Assembly (NCBI GenBank): GCA_910578605.1 | Contig: CAJTQG010000012.1 | Span: 1-64,000 of the forward strand | Direction: 5' to 3' | Origin: an uncultured Lachnospiraceae bacterium | GTDB taxonomy: Bacteria > Bacillota > Clostridia > Lachnospirales > Lachnospiraceae | DNA: 64,000 bases | Shown here: piece after piece, positions 15,844-24,524 of the stretch | Layout of the letters: each line of letters starts with the position of its first letter | How positions within the stretch are numbered: position 1 is the stretch's first letter | The notes under the pieces: model-generated | Seen by the model: only the letters and a program-made list of their open reading frames with translations | Databases searched by the model: none | Told to the model about the DNA's origin: nothing | Program-made: the position numbers and the translations under genes

Positions 15844-18834
15844 CTATGATTTTCTTTCCACATTGATACTATTTTTTTCTCTGCCGCCATTGTGTATTGC
15901 CTGTTCTATTCTTGTGAACATGCACCATACAATAAACAAAATCCCTCCCAATACCACTGCTGTCATCATACCAATCCAAGTCATTCTGTAGGCAAAATCT
16001 ACTTTTGTCACACCCTCATCTACTACTAAATAATGATGCTCCTCCCCAAGTCCCTGACGACTCTCAAAGGTATCCTGATATGCCCAAGTAGTGTTCACCT
16101 TATTGTGCTGCGTCTCTATGGCTATCGATGTTCCATTAAATGCTATATCCAAATCTACCATCTGTCTGTCAGGCAGCTTCCCCCTTTCCTCTCCTATAAA
16201 ATCCTCCAAAATGGAAATGACCTGCTCATCTCTTCTCTCCACACCATGATAAATCAGATTCATTCCAATATAAAATACATGATCCTTCTCACCGCAGAAA
16301 GCTAACTGCTTTCCGCCCACCCATGAATATCCTGCAACATTATCCAAATTATCCAAGTAAATTGTGTCCCACTGGCTGTCTGCATTCATAAAGGATTCTG
16401 CATTTTTTACAGTTCCCTTGTAAATTAAAGTGTGAAACCTATTTTCAAAATGAATACTCTGTCCGGATACATCCAATAGCTCCCTCTGATTATTGATAGG
16501 ATCAATAGGCGCTTGGCTCATATCAATATACACCTTTACATTGCTCTTTGTCAATTCCTCTATCATATGTTCTGCATTCTCTCTATGGTTGTAAGAAAAT
16601 CCCATCAGCAGCACCTTATCATAATTTTTCAGTTCCTCCAAAGAATACTCTTCTATATTCTCACGGGTACCCTCCTGAAACTGGGGAAACAGCATCGCCG
16701 CCTCGCTGGCGCTTTTCCCGATTACGATGCCTGCATACTCTGATATTATACCATATTCTTTTATCGATTTGTTTTGGAAAATAAAGAAATTTTCATTTTC
16801 TTTATATAACTCATAATCACACTTTTGGGCCGACTCCACTAATCTTTCCCTCTCCCCCTCCTTGTGGAAAAACAAATTTTGCTTGCCGATAACTACTACA
16901 TCATTCCCACCCTCCAGAGCTCTGTCAAACACATATGCATAGTAACCATTGTACAACCCATTCTCCATCTGCAGTACATTTTGTTCTATTTTACAGTCCT
17001 GCTGCTCCAGCTTGTAGGTACTTGTTATTTTCCTGTGAACAGCGCTCCCATAATAGGGCAAAAAGCTTTCTGTGCTGTTAATTTCCAAATAAAGCAGTCT
17101 GCTTTTAGTAATGTCCACCGCTTCCTTCAGTCCGTTGTCCTCCAGTCTTCTTAAGTTTTCATTGTAGGAGGAAACCCTTTGGGTATCCATTGCCCAGCTC
17201 TTCACCTGCCATATCCCTGCTCCGCTTAAAAGTATAAGCATACAAAACATAATCCTTCTCTTGCTGCTTGTCCACTGTATCATTGCCCCTAGCATAAAGC
17301 CCACTGCAGGAATCAACAGCCATGAATTCACCAAATATTTTCCCATAGGTATATTTTGTGCAAAGGGAAGGGTGGATACAGCAGCCAGGCCCCACAATAT
17401 AAGACTCCACATAAACGTCAGTCTGCTTGCCCTGTTCCCAATAAAAAGGCCAATGAGAGAAGCAATGGCAATCCATATCCCTACCGTGTACCCCTCTGTC
17501 TCAAGAGAAATACTATCCCATCCCCCATTTCTCAAGGCAACATACAGCCATGGGCCGGTTGCCGCCACACCAAACAAGCCTGACAAAATAGTTCGGACTC
17601 CAAATATCATATTTCCCTTCTGCCTGCTGTAAAGCAAAGCATAGCCGCTTGCTGCCAACAGAACAAGCACCGCCTCAAAGCTTTGACAAAGCACAGCGCA
17701 AAAAAACAATACTCCAATCCCAATATACCCTTCTGCCCTGCCAGTCTCGCATGTTTTCTGTACAGAGAGAAAAATAAAAGGAAACAAAGCAAACAAACAT
17801 AAAAAAGAAGGATTACCTTGACTGACAAACATAGGCAGCACTCCCGGCATTAAAATCCATACTAACCCCACCAACATTCCGCACACCGGATTATTCCATC
17901 TTTTTCCCAAAAGACTAAAGCCCCATGCCCCTGCAAAAAGCATCAATCCGATAAATATTAAATAGGCGTTGACCAAATTACCCACTACCACCTGCAAACC
18001 TGCCAAAATGTAGAAAGGCAGCGGCGGAGTGGTGACAAACATTTGGTAACCATTGTACCAATTTTCCATATAAATAGGCGCCAGCCTTCCCATCTTTAAC
18101 TGTGTGCACAGATAATCCACCTTACCTAAAATCATATACACATCCTCCCCAAAGGGAAAATCACCTCTGCTCTTTAAATACAGGCAATAGGCAGCAGACA
18201 TAAAACCAAATGCCAACAAAATAAGACAATAGACTGCTCTGTTTGCCCGTTCTGGTTGTTCTTCCTTTTGGGTATGATTCTCCTCCTGGTTGAACACCTG
18301 GGGGGCTCCTGGCTGTTCCCCGCTTATTAAAACCTGTTCCCCTGCCTGTTCTGTCTGTGTTTTCTTCTCAAATGTTTCCTTTCCCTTGCTCAGATAAGGC
18401 ATAGAAAGCTTTATAAAGGTATCCAGTTTTTTGTCTGTCTCCTCGGTTGTCTCTGTCACTGCACCTGTATCTAAATATTGAGTGACTGTGTACAAACGGG
18501 ATGGCGTCTCGGACATTTCCAGCCTGGCAAGCTGATACCCATCCTGCTCTAGACGCTGTTTCAGCTGGGAATAAAATTCATAGCTAATATTCTCTATTGT
18601 AGGCAGCACTTCATCAAAAGGAGCTGTAAAATTAAAAAAGGAACCTTCGTAGGGGCGAAAAAACTCTACCAGCTTTTTTTCCAACTCCTCATACATTAAA
18701 AAGGTTTCTCCTATCCCCTGAATATACAAGGTAATCTCCAATGTGTGGAAATGCTCTCCTGCCGCCAAATCCTCTGTCTGAATGCTGTGGGACATATTAA
18801 ACCGATATTTATATTTATAACCACAAAACGCCAT
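15844..18834 (-). CDS. PTPS-related domain fused to large polytopic membrane protein, exosortase G locus
   Basis: 996 residues and the first gene of the operon. Residues 1-125 are a pterin-synthase-like domain with the zinc histidines kept (FNMSHSIQ, then EHFHTLEI) and ETPSRLYTV near its end, but no catalytic Cys. A polar linker (about 130-205) leads into ten or more membrane helices (about 210-550) with the acidic loop FPFGEDVYM and a YNGYQMFVTTPPLPFY stretch, matching the PTPS-related membrane family. A large outer domain (about 560-940) and a terminal helix follow. The membrane part resembles GT-C glycosyltransferases. The N-terminal domain must face the cytoplasm. GGAGG precedes the ATG. 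Probably a glycan- or lipid-handling partner of XrtG. The exact reaction is unknown. Confidence 0.83.
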   Translation of the reverse strand: MAFCGYKYKYRFNMSHSIQTEDLAAGEHFHTLEITLYIQGIGETFLMYEELEKKLVEFFRPYEGSFFNFTAPFDEVLPTIENISYEFYSQLKQRLEQDGYQLARLEMSETPSRLYTVTQYLDTGAVTETTEETDKKLDTFIKLSMPYLSKGKETFEKKTQTEQAGEQVLISGEQPGAPQVFNQEENHTQKEEQPERANRAVYCLILLAFGFMSAAYCLYLKSRGDFPFGEDVYMILGKVDYLCTQLKMGRLAPIYMENWYNGYQMFVTTPPLPFYILAGLQVVVGNLVNAYLIFIGLMLFAGAWGFSLLGKRWNNPVCGMLVGLVWILMPGVLPMFVSQGNPSFLCLFALFPFIFLSVQKTCETGRAEGYIGIGVLFFCAVLCQSFEAVLVLLAASGYALLYSRQKGNMIFGVRTILSGLFGVAATGPWLYVALRNGGWDSISLETEGYTVGIWIAIASLIGLFIGNRASRLTFMWSLILWGLAAVSTLPFAQNIPMGKYLVNSWLLIPAVGFMLGAMIQWTSSKRRIMFCMLILLSGAGIWQVKSWAMDTQRVSSYNENLRRLEDNGLKEAVDITKSRLLYLEINSTESFLPYYGSAVHRKITSTYKLEQQDCKIEQNVLQMENGLYNGYYAYVFDRALEGGNDVVVIGKQNLFFHKEGERERLVESAQKCDYELYKENENFFIFQNKSIKEYGIISEYAGIVIGKSASEAAMLFPQFQEGTRENIEEYSLEELKNYDKVLLMGFSYNHRENAEHMIEELTKSNVKVYIDMSQAPIDPINNQRELLDVSGQSIHFENRFHTLIYKGTVKNAESFMNADSQWDTIYLDNLDNVAGYSWVGGKQLAFCGEKDHVFYIGMNLIYHGVERRDEQVISILEDFIGEERGKLPDRQMVDLDIAFNGTSIAIETQHNKVNTTWAYQDTFESRQGLGEEHHYLVVDEGVTKVDFAYRMTWIGMMTAVVLGGILFIVWCMFTRIEQAIHNGGREKNSINVERKS

Positions 18835-18881
18835 AGAAAAATAGCCTCCATTTCACAGTAATTGCCATCACTAATAACCTT

Positions 18882-20222
18882 TTAAAATTCCCGCTGCCGC
18901 TTTATTATTCGCATACATCTGTAATACGCAGGTATCAAAAACAAATCCGCAAACACCCAAGCTAGGGCATTTGCCATACAGGCACCTGTAAATCCCCACA
19001 TAGGAACAAATAAAAATGCTACTAGTATGCGGGCAATCATCTCAAACATACCCGAAAAAATGGCAAATATACTAAAGCCCAAGCCTTGAATTAGAAATCT
19101 CACAATATTTACAATGGACAGCAGAAAATATGCCGCAGAATTCCAAAGCAGAAAGGTGCGGGCCATGGAAATAATATTGTCATTTCCCTCATTTAAAAAT
19201 AATAAAGTGAGAGGTCTGGCAAATCCAATCATGATAAGCAGCGCAGCAATAGAATAAATAAATGCAATTCCCAGCGCTGCCTTAAGTCCTTTTCCGATTC
19301 GTTCTAGCTTCCCTGCACCTATATTCTGTCCTCCGTAGGTAGCCATAGTGGAGCCAAGTGCGTCAAAAGGACAGCAAAAAAACATGCTGACCTTGGCGCC
19401 TGCCGTGATTGCCGCCACAGCCCATGTTCCAAGTGAGTTCACTGCTGTCTGCAATATGACACTTCCAATGGCAGTTACAGAATACTGCAATCCCATAGGA
19501 ATGCCCATTACACATAGTCTTTTCACTACTGCAGTGTCCCATTGTCTCTCCTCTTTATTCATCTTTAATATCACATATTTTTTCCCCATATAGAACAGAC
19601 ATAGTATGCCGCTTACTGCCTGTGAAATAACAGTTGCTAACGCCGCGCCCCACACTCCTGAATGAAAAATTAATATAAAAGTAAAATCTAATATAATATT
19701 CAAGATAGAAGCAATTGCAAGAAATACAACGGGGGTCCTGCTGTCCCCCAAGGAACGGATAATTCCCGCACACATATTGTAGAGATAAATAACGGGGATA
19801 CCTGCAAAAATAATCACAATATATTGATAGGACTGGTGGATAATATCCTTTGGGGTATTCATCCAAACTAAAAACTGCCTGCAAAATATTACGGTGACAA
19901 TTCCCATACAAAGAGAAAAAATACTGCACAGCCATATACTGTTTCCCACTGACTTGCGAAGCTGGTGCTCATTGCCGCCGCCAAAATATTGTGCCACAGG
20001 AATGGCAAAACCATTACACACACCCATACAAAAGCCAATAATCAGAAAATTCAAGGAGCCTGTTGCACCAACTGCCGCCAATGCTTCTGGTCCAAGACAT
20101 TTACCTACAATCATTGTATCTACCACGCTATAAAATTGCTGAAACAGCAAACCAAATAAAAACGGAACAGCAAAACCTATTATAAGCTTAATGGGGCTTC
20201 CCTTTGTCAAATCCTTTGTCAT
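18882..20222 (-). CDS. MATE family efflux transporter
   Basis: 446 residues with twelve membrane helices in two related halves. It begins LTKGSPIKLIIGFAVPFLFGLLFQQFYSVVDTMIVGK, the typical start of the DinF/NorM-like branch, and has AALGAVGATGS-type and IPVAQYFGGGNE segments that match family motifs. MATE proteins export cationic drugs or metabolites using Na+ or H+ gradients. AAGGAAG precedes the ATG. It lies 47 bp upstream of the exosortase G operon on the same strand, so it could be cotranscribed with it, though it need not be functionally linked. A second, distinct MATE protein is encoded at 28034-29347. Confidence 0.9.
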   Translation of the reverse strand: MTKDLTKGSPIKLIIGFAVPFLFGLLFQQFYSVVDTMIVGKCLGPEALAAVGATGSLNFLIIGFCMGVCNGFAIPVAQYFGGGNEHQLRKSVGNSIWLCSIFSLCMGIVTVIFCRQFLVWMNTPKDIIHQSYQYIVIIFAGIPVIYLYNMCAGIIRSLGDSRTPVVFLAIASILNIILDFTFILIFHSGVWGAALATVISQAVSGILCLFYMGKKYVILKMNKEERQWDTAVVKRLCVMGIPMGLQYSVTAIGSVILQTAVNSLGTWAVAAITAGAKVSMFFCCPFDALGSTMATYGGQNIGAGKLERIGKGLKAALGIAFIYSIAALLIMIGFARPLTLLFLNEGNDNIISMARTFLLWNSAAYFLLSIVNIVRFLIQGLGFSIFAIFSGMFEMIARILVAFLFVPMWGFTGACMANALAWVFADLFLIPAYYRCMRIIKRQREF

Positions 20223-20372
20223 ACTGCACTCTTCCTTTCCGCTGCCCTTGCCCAGCAGTTCTTATTTCTTCACATGTCCTGTTTTATTCCTTACTTCTGA
20301 ATATATACTGTATCACACATTTTAAAAAAAACAAGATATATTTTTTTCTTTCCGAAAGAATCCAGCAGTACC

Positions 20373-20411
20373 TTTTAAATGTATAGGATAAACTTTCCTA
20401 TACATTTAAAA
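20373..20411. repeat. Perfect 16-bp inverted repeat (strong hairpin)
   Basis: TTTTAAATGTATAGGA (20373-20388) pairs perfectly with 20396-20411 around a 7-nt loop. The right arm touches the terminator at 20410-20441. It lies between the MATE start and the end of the anti-sigma gene. It may add to termination or be a binding site or remnant of a small element. Confidence 0.6.
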
Positions 20412-20441
20412 AGTGGTTAGAATGCCACTCCTAACCACTTT
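20410..20441 (-). terminator. Terminator of the ECF sigma/anti-sigma operon
   Basis: AAAGTGGTTAG pairs perfectly with CTAACCACTTT (11 bp, 10-nt loop). On the minus strand it is followed by TTTTT. It begins 24 bp after the anti-sigma stop, the expected place for a factor-independent terminator. Confidence 0.8.
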
Positions 20442-20464
20442 ACTGAAAAATCCTTGTATAAAAA

Positions 20465-22093
20465 TTATTGCTGTCCTTCTGCTGGTTCTATTGTTGTTGT
20501 TTCCTGTGGATTCCACATGCTGCCATTATTTTCTTCCTCCTTTGTCTCCTTCTGGTGCTCATTTTTCTCCACTGTGTGGGAGGAGGTTTTCATTGGTTTT
20601 TTCGTAGTAACTCCCTTATCAAAATCCTTTTGTGTGTCCGATGTGCTGCCAGTTGAAGTACTGCCCTGGGCGCTGGTGGTGCTTTCGGATGTGGTGGTAT
20701 TTTCTTTTACCTTATGCACAAATTTTTTCTTAAGAGTTTTGAAGGATTTTGCCCCCTGGGACTTAATTCCCTCAATCACAACCTGGTACTTTTCCCCCTC
20801 CACCAGATTTAGCACCTGTACTATCCATTTGTCCTCTGTCTGGCTGACAATAGTAAAATGTACTGCATTTTTACCTTGATCTAAAATGGTCATATTCACC
20901 TTTGCATCCCAAACGACCTTTTTATTAAATTTAATCACAAGCTGCTGATTTTTTCTGGCAATCACTTTTTTAATTTTCAACGCCGCTCCGTGACTTGTTG
21001 ACTGACTGGTACTCTCCTTTGTTTCTGCAGTGCTGCCCTCAAGCTGATTAACCCCATCTACCGTGGTAATGCCTGCCTTCACCGTTGTATCATTTTCCTT
21101 AGATTCCCCTGTCTTTTCTGAGTTATCCTTTGTTTTTGCCTCTGTTGTTTCCTTCGTTGTGCTTTCCATGGTTTTTTTGTCGGTTTCTTTTGTTGTCTTC
21201 GTCTGTTTTGTCTTTTCTTCCTGTTTTTGTGTATTATCTTTCTTGTCGAAAGCCTTCGATTCTGTTTCCTTCTCCTTTAAACTAGTTTCCTTTTCCTGCT
21301 TTTCCCTCTGTTTCAGCCGCACGTCTTCATCTTGGGAAGGATAATTTTCATCGTAGTAAGTCTTGGCAATATCCGAAATATTCTGTGTGGACAATTCCTC
21401 CGCTGTCTTTGGGACCTTAGCCGCTGTTTTTATACAAAATGCACTTTTTCCAACAGAAACCGATTCCTTTTGGGAAAGCTTCTCTACTTGAGAATTGACA
21501 ATCACCTTCAGAATAATAGCTTTTGGACATTTCTCATGGCTTTTCTGATACTCCTCCACTGTACTCTCCATAATCTCATTTACTCTTCTTACATCCTTCT
21601 TGGGCACATAGGAAAGTAACATGGCGCTTTCCTCCTGCTCAAAATATTTTTCCTTCTCTAACTCCTCCATGGCCTTCATCAACGCTTTATTTAAAGATTT
21701 TTCTTTTTTGATGGTGTTGATAATAGACTCTCCGTCTGAATTGTTAGACTGCATACTAAGTATTCTTCCTGATTTACTCACTTCCATCTGAATACTTGGA
21801 TTTACATCCAGCATAACTGTACAGGCGGCGCTGTAATTCATATCATACTGCCAAGCTGCCACAAGCCCTAACAGCAGACAAGCCGCTGCCGCTGCCCATA
21901 TCTTTCTCTTAGATTTTCTAGCCGCTCTTCTTCTGTTTGTGTATTTTTCATACCACTCAATGGGAGTTTCTTTTTTTTCCTCCTTCACACATTCTAGTAT
22001 ATTGGAGAAAATATCCGGTGCCATCTGGTCTATTTCGCTTTGCAGCTTTCGCTGAATCTGCTTTGTTTTTGATATATGATTCCACTTTTTCAT
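20465..22093 (-). CDS. RsgI-like membrane anti-sigma factor
   Basis: About 542 residues (ATG at 22093 with GAGGTG 6 nt before; GTG at 22102 is also possible). The cytoplasmic N-terminus (about 1-65) is basic and should bind the sigma factor. One membrane helix (about 70-88) leads to the RsgI middle domain, recognised by VMLDVNPSIQMEVSKSGRIL. A long Lys/Glu/Thr-rich spacer (about 235-365), an Ig-like domain (about 370-465) and a Ser/Thr-rich tail ending in QETTTIEPAEGQQ follow. RsgI proteins sense an outside cue and release their ECF sigma factor. Here no carbohydrate-binding module is visible, so the cue is unknown. The gene is coupled to the sigma gene just upstream. Confidence 0.83.
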   Translation of the reverse strand: MKKWNHISKTKQIQRKLQSEIDQMAPDIFSNILECVKEEKKETPIEWYEKYTNRRRAARKSKRKIWAAAAACLLLGLVAAWQYDMNYSAACTVMLDVNPSIQMEVSKSGRILSMQSNNSDGESIINTIKKEKSLNKALMKAMEELEKEKYFEQEESAMLLSYVPKKDVRRVNEIMESTVEEYQKSHEKCPKAIILKVIVNSQVEKLSQKESVSVGKSAFCIKTAAKVPKTAEELSTQNISDIAKTYYDENYPSQDEDVRLKQREKQEKETSLKEKETESKAFDKKDNTQKQEEKTKQTKTTKETDKKTMESTTKETTEAKTKDNSEKTGESKENDTTVKAGITTVDGVNQLEGSTAETKESTSQSTSHGAALKIKKVIARKNQQLVIKFNKKVVWDAKVNMTILDQGKNAVHFTIVSQTEDKWIVQVLNLVEGEKYQVVIEGIKSQGAKSFKTLKKKFVHKVKENTTTSESTTSAQGSTSTGSTSDTQKDFDKGVTTKKPMKTSSHTVEKNEHQKETKEEENNGSMWNPQETTTIEPAEGQQ

Positions 22094-22098
22094 CAAAT

Positions 22099-22647
22099 TC
22101 ACCTCAATTCCTCCTTCATCTTCTTTAATGCACGATTGTATCTGGACAGCACAGTGGATAAGGGTTTTTCTAAAATTTCTGCTATCTCCCTATGCTTTAG
22201 TCCACTTGCCAAATGCATCATAATAATATTTCTCTCTTCCACAGAAAGCTTACTAAATGCCGCCTGCAGCATCATTCTGTCCTCCACCATGCCTAAGTTT
22301 GTCTCTCCAATCTGGGTTTCCAGAATTTCCATGCTTTCCATATTCATGTACCCTTTTTCTTTTCTGCACTTTCCAAGGTACTCATTTTTGGCAATTTTAA
22401 ACATCCATGAGAATGGTTTCCCTCTTGCCTCATAGCTGCCGCTTGCTCTCCTAATTTTAATATAGACCTCCTGGAGCAAATCTTCCGCATCATAATAATT
22501 TCCGCACAAGGACAATAAAAAGGCAAAAATTTGTTTATAAGAAGAGTAATATAACTCTTGAAACGCTTGGTCATCGCCCAAAGCTATTTTCTCAAATAGA
22601 TTTTCTTTAATCTGCGCCATTTTGCGCTCTCTTTTCTGCTGCAGCAT
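22099..22647 (-). CDS. ECF-type sigma-70 factor
   Basis: 182 residues with region 2 (FAFLLSLCGNYYDAEDLLQEV is the core-binding part, with FSWMFKIAKNEYLGKCRK after it) and region 4 (LSVEERNIIMMHLASGLKHREIAEIL helix-turn-helix). It directs RNA polymerase to a small regulon, probably including its own operon and surface genes. Its stop is next to or overlaps the start of the RsgI-like anti-sigma gene, the usual arrangement. AGGAGAGG sits 4 nt before the ATG. A later in-frame ATG (tenth codon) is possible but has a weaker site. A short hairpin (TCGGAT/ATCCGA, 22673-22687) is present in the leader. Confidence 0.9.
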   Translation of the reverse strand: MLQQKRERKMAQIKENLFEKIALGDDQAFQELYYSSYKQIFAFLLSLCGNYYDAEDLLQEVYIKIRRASGSYEARGKPFSWMFKIAKNEYLGKCRKEKGYMNMESMEILETQIGETNLGMVEDRMMLQAAFSKLSVEERNIIMMHLASGLKHREIAEILEKPLSTVLSRYNRALKKMKEELR

Positions 22648-22820
22648 ATGTCCTCTCCTACTTCGCCTTCTTTCGGATTTTATCCGATTTTTCTTTGAGT
22701 ACTGTTCATTATGTCCTGTACTATCTGTTTATAAACCATGCTCAAAAAATTATGTATTGTTATTACACATATGAAATAATGCTGCTTATTTTATATTTAT
22801 CGCACTTTTTTTCTATTTTT

Positions 22821-23759
22821 CTATAAAGTCCTGTTTTTCGTTTTGTTCCCCACAGCTTCATATCCAGGGAATATAAGCTTTATCTCAAACCAATCCCCCT
22901 GAATATCTCCCTGTATCTTCCCACCCATCTTCTTTGTCAATTCTTTTGCTATGGCCAGTCCAAGACCAGTGGAGACGTGATTTCTCGCCTTGTCTGCCTT
23001 ATAAAACCTGTCAAATATTTTCTCTGTGTCCACAGTTTGCCCCTTCTGCATATAATTTCTGCAAATAAAAAGAAAGGAGCTTTTGCTCCACATAGTCTTA
23101 AGCATAATTTTCTTCTCCCCATGAACCCAGGCATTTTTTATAATATTGTACAAAATCCTGCTCATAGCCGCTTTATTACAGTTGACAAAAATTTTCTTGT
23201 CTGTACAAGAAATCTCCGGTGTAATATTATGCTCCTTAAACAGCTCATAAAAAGAAAAGATGGTTTCATACACGATTTGCTGTATATTTTCCTCCTGCAT
23301 GTCCATCTCATACTCTTTATTTTGTAATTTTGTGTAGGTAAATAGTTCCTCTAACATATCCTTAAGCTGAACTATCCTCCCCTGTATAATCTTGTTGTAG
23401 CGCTGCCTGTCCGACTCATTGTCACATTCCATCAACATTTGAAAATATCCGTCCAAAGATGTGAGAGGAGTTCGGATATCATGGGACAGATTCGTAAAAT
23501 TTTCCTTTTGCAGCTGCTCCTTCTTCCAAAATGTTTGCAGCTCTTCCATATACTTATTGTGCCAGCTGTTGATTTCTTCTGCCAGCTCTAGAATTTCCTT
23601 ATAATCCACCTTTGTGGAAATCATCATATTCGTATCATTCTCATTTATAAACTTTATCTGTTCACAGATATCCTTCACCTGACGGCGGTAAAGCCAAAAC
23701 CAAAACAAAATAATAACTATTACTGCTGTTAATATAATTTCCATTATTCCTAGCTTCAT
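22821..23759 (-). CDS. Sensor histidine kinase of an ABC-linked two-component system
   Basis: 312 residues: one N-terminal membrane helix (about 5-25), a short linker, H-box NLSHDIRTPLTSLDGYF (phospho-accepting His), N-box NIIKNAWVHG, then DRFYKADKAR and the G-box STGLGLAIAKEL. There is almost no extracellular domain, as in intramembrane-sensing kinases of peptide-antibiotic detoxification modules, which rely on the neighbouring ABC transporter for detection. It is the last gene of an operon ATPase-permease-regulator-kinase, 21 bp after the response regulator. It likely autophosphorylates and phosphorylates that regulator to control the transporter genes (inference from gene order). Confidence 0.9.
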   Translation of the reverse strand: MKLGIMEIILTAVIVIILFWFWLYRRQVKDICEQIKFINENDTNMMISTKVDYKEILELAEEINSWHNKYMEELQTFWKKEQLQKENFTNLSHDIRTPLTSLDGYFQMLMECDNESDRQRYNKIIQGRIVQLKDMLEELFTYTKLQNKEYEMDMQEENIQQIVYETIFSFYELFKEHNITPEISCTDKKIFVNCNKAAMSRILYNIIKNAWVHGEKKIMLKTMWSKSSFLFICRNYMQKGQTVDTEKIFDRFYKADKARNHVSTGLGLAIAKELTKKMGGKIQGDIQGDWFEIKLIFPGYEAVGNKTKNRTL

Positions 23760-23780
23760 AGATATACCTTTCCTTTATTG

Positions 23781-24449
23781 TTACTCAGCCAATTTAAACC
23801 CAATCCCCCATACCGTCTCAATATATTCCTCTTGTGTCACCTTCTTCAACTTCTGGCGGATATTACTAATATGGACATTCAAAGTTTTATCCTCCCCTTC
23901 ATAGTATTCTTCCCAGGCATATTGGTAAATTTCATTTTTTGAAAATACTTTGTGAGGATGTGAGAGAAGCAGTTCCAATATTTTATACTCCTGCAAAGTC
24001 AAGGCTATATGCTGTCCCATTAAGGTAACCTGCTTTCCATCCAAATCCATATTTAATTCTTTATGTTTCAGCTGTCTGCCTGGCACTGTCCCCCTTCCCA
24101 TACGGAGCCACACGCCTATTCTAGCCTCCAACTCCTTTAGGGCAAATGGCTTTGTCATATAGTCATTTGCCCCCAGGGTAAGTAAATCTACTTTTGTATC
24201 CAATTCATCCTTTGCGGACAGTACAATCACCGGTGCTGTTGTAATCTTTCTTGCTTTTTCAAGCACCTGCTGGCCGCTTATACCAGGAAGCATCAAATCC
24301 AATATAATCAAGGCAAACTCCTCCGTCTCAATTCGAAGCAGTCCCTCTGTACCAGAATAAGCACTCACCACTGTATATCCTTTTTTCTCCAATGCTTCCT
24401 TTAACATCTCATTGATGTAGCAATCGTCCTCCACCACCAATATTTTCAT
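23781..24449 (-). CDS. OmpR-family response regulator
   Basis: 222 residues, from the ATG at 24449 (MKILVVEDDC); an upstream in-frame TTG lacks a better site. The receiver domain shows the acidic pocket EDD near residue 8, the phosphorylated Asp in LIILDLMLPGISG, Thr/Ser in VIVLSAKDE and Lys in YMTKPFALKEL. The C-terminal winged helix carries LTLQEYKILELLLSHPHKVFSK and the DNA-recognition part LNVHISNIRQKLKK. It pairs with the histidine kinase directly downstream and probably controls the ABC transporter upstream. Confidence 0.92.
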   Translation of the reverse strand: MKILVVEDDCYINEMLKEALEKKGYTVVSAYSGTEGLLRIETEEFALIILDLMLPGISGQQVLEKARKITTAPVIVLSAKDELDTKVDLLTLGANDYMTKPFALKELEARIGVWLRMGRGTVPGRQLKHKELNMDLDGKQVTLMGQHIALTLQEYKILELLLSHPHKVFSKNEIYQYAWEEYYEGEDKTLNVHISNIRQKLKKVTQEEYIETVWGIGFKLAE

Positions 24450-24524
24450 ACTCAAACCTTACCTAATTCTATCACAGATTACTCTGCAATACTGCCTTTC
24501 TTTTCTATTATATATGCTGAATGT

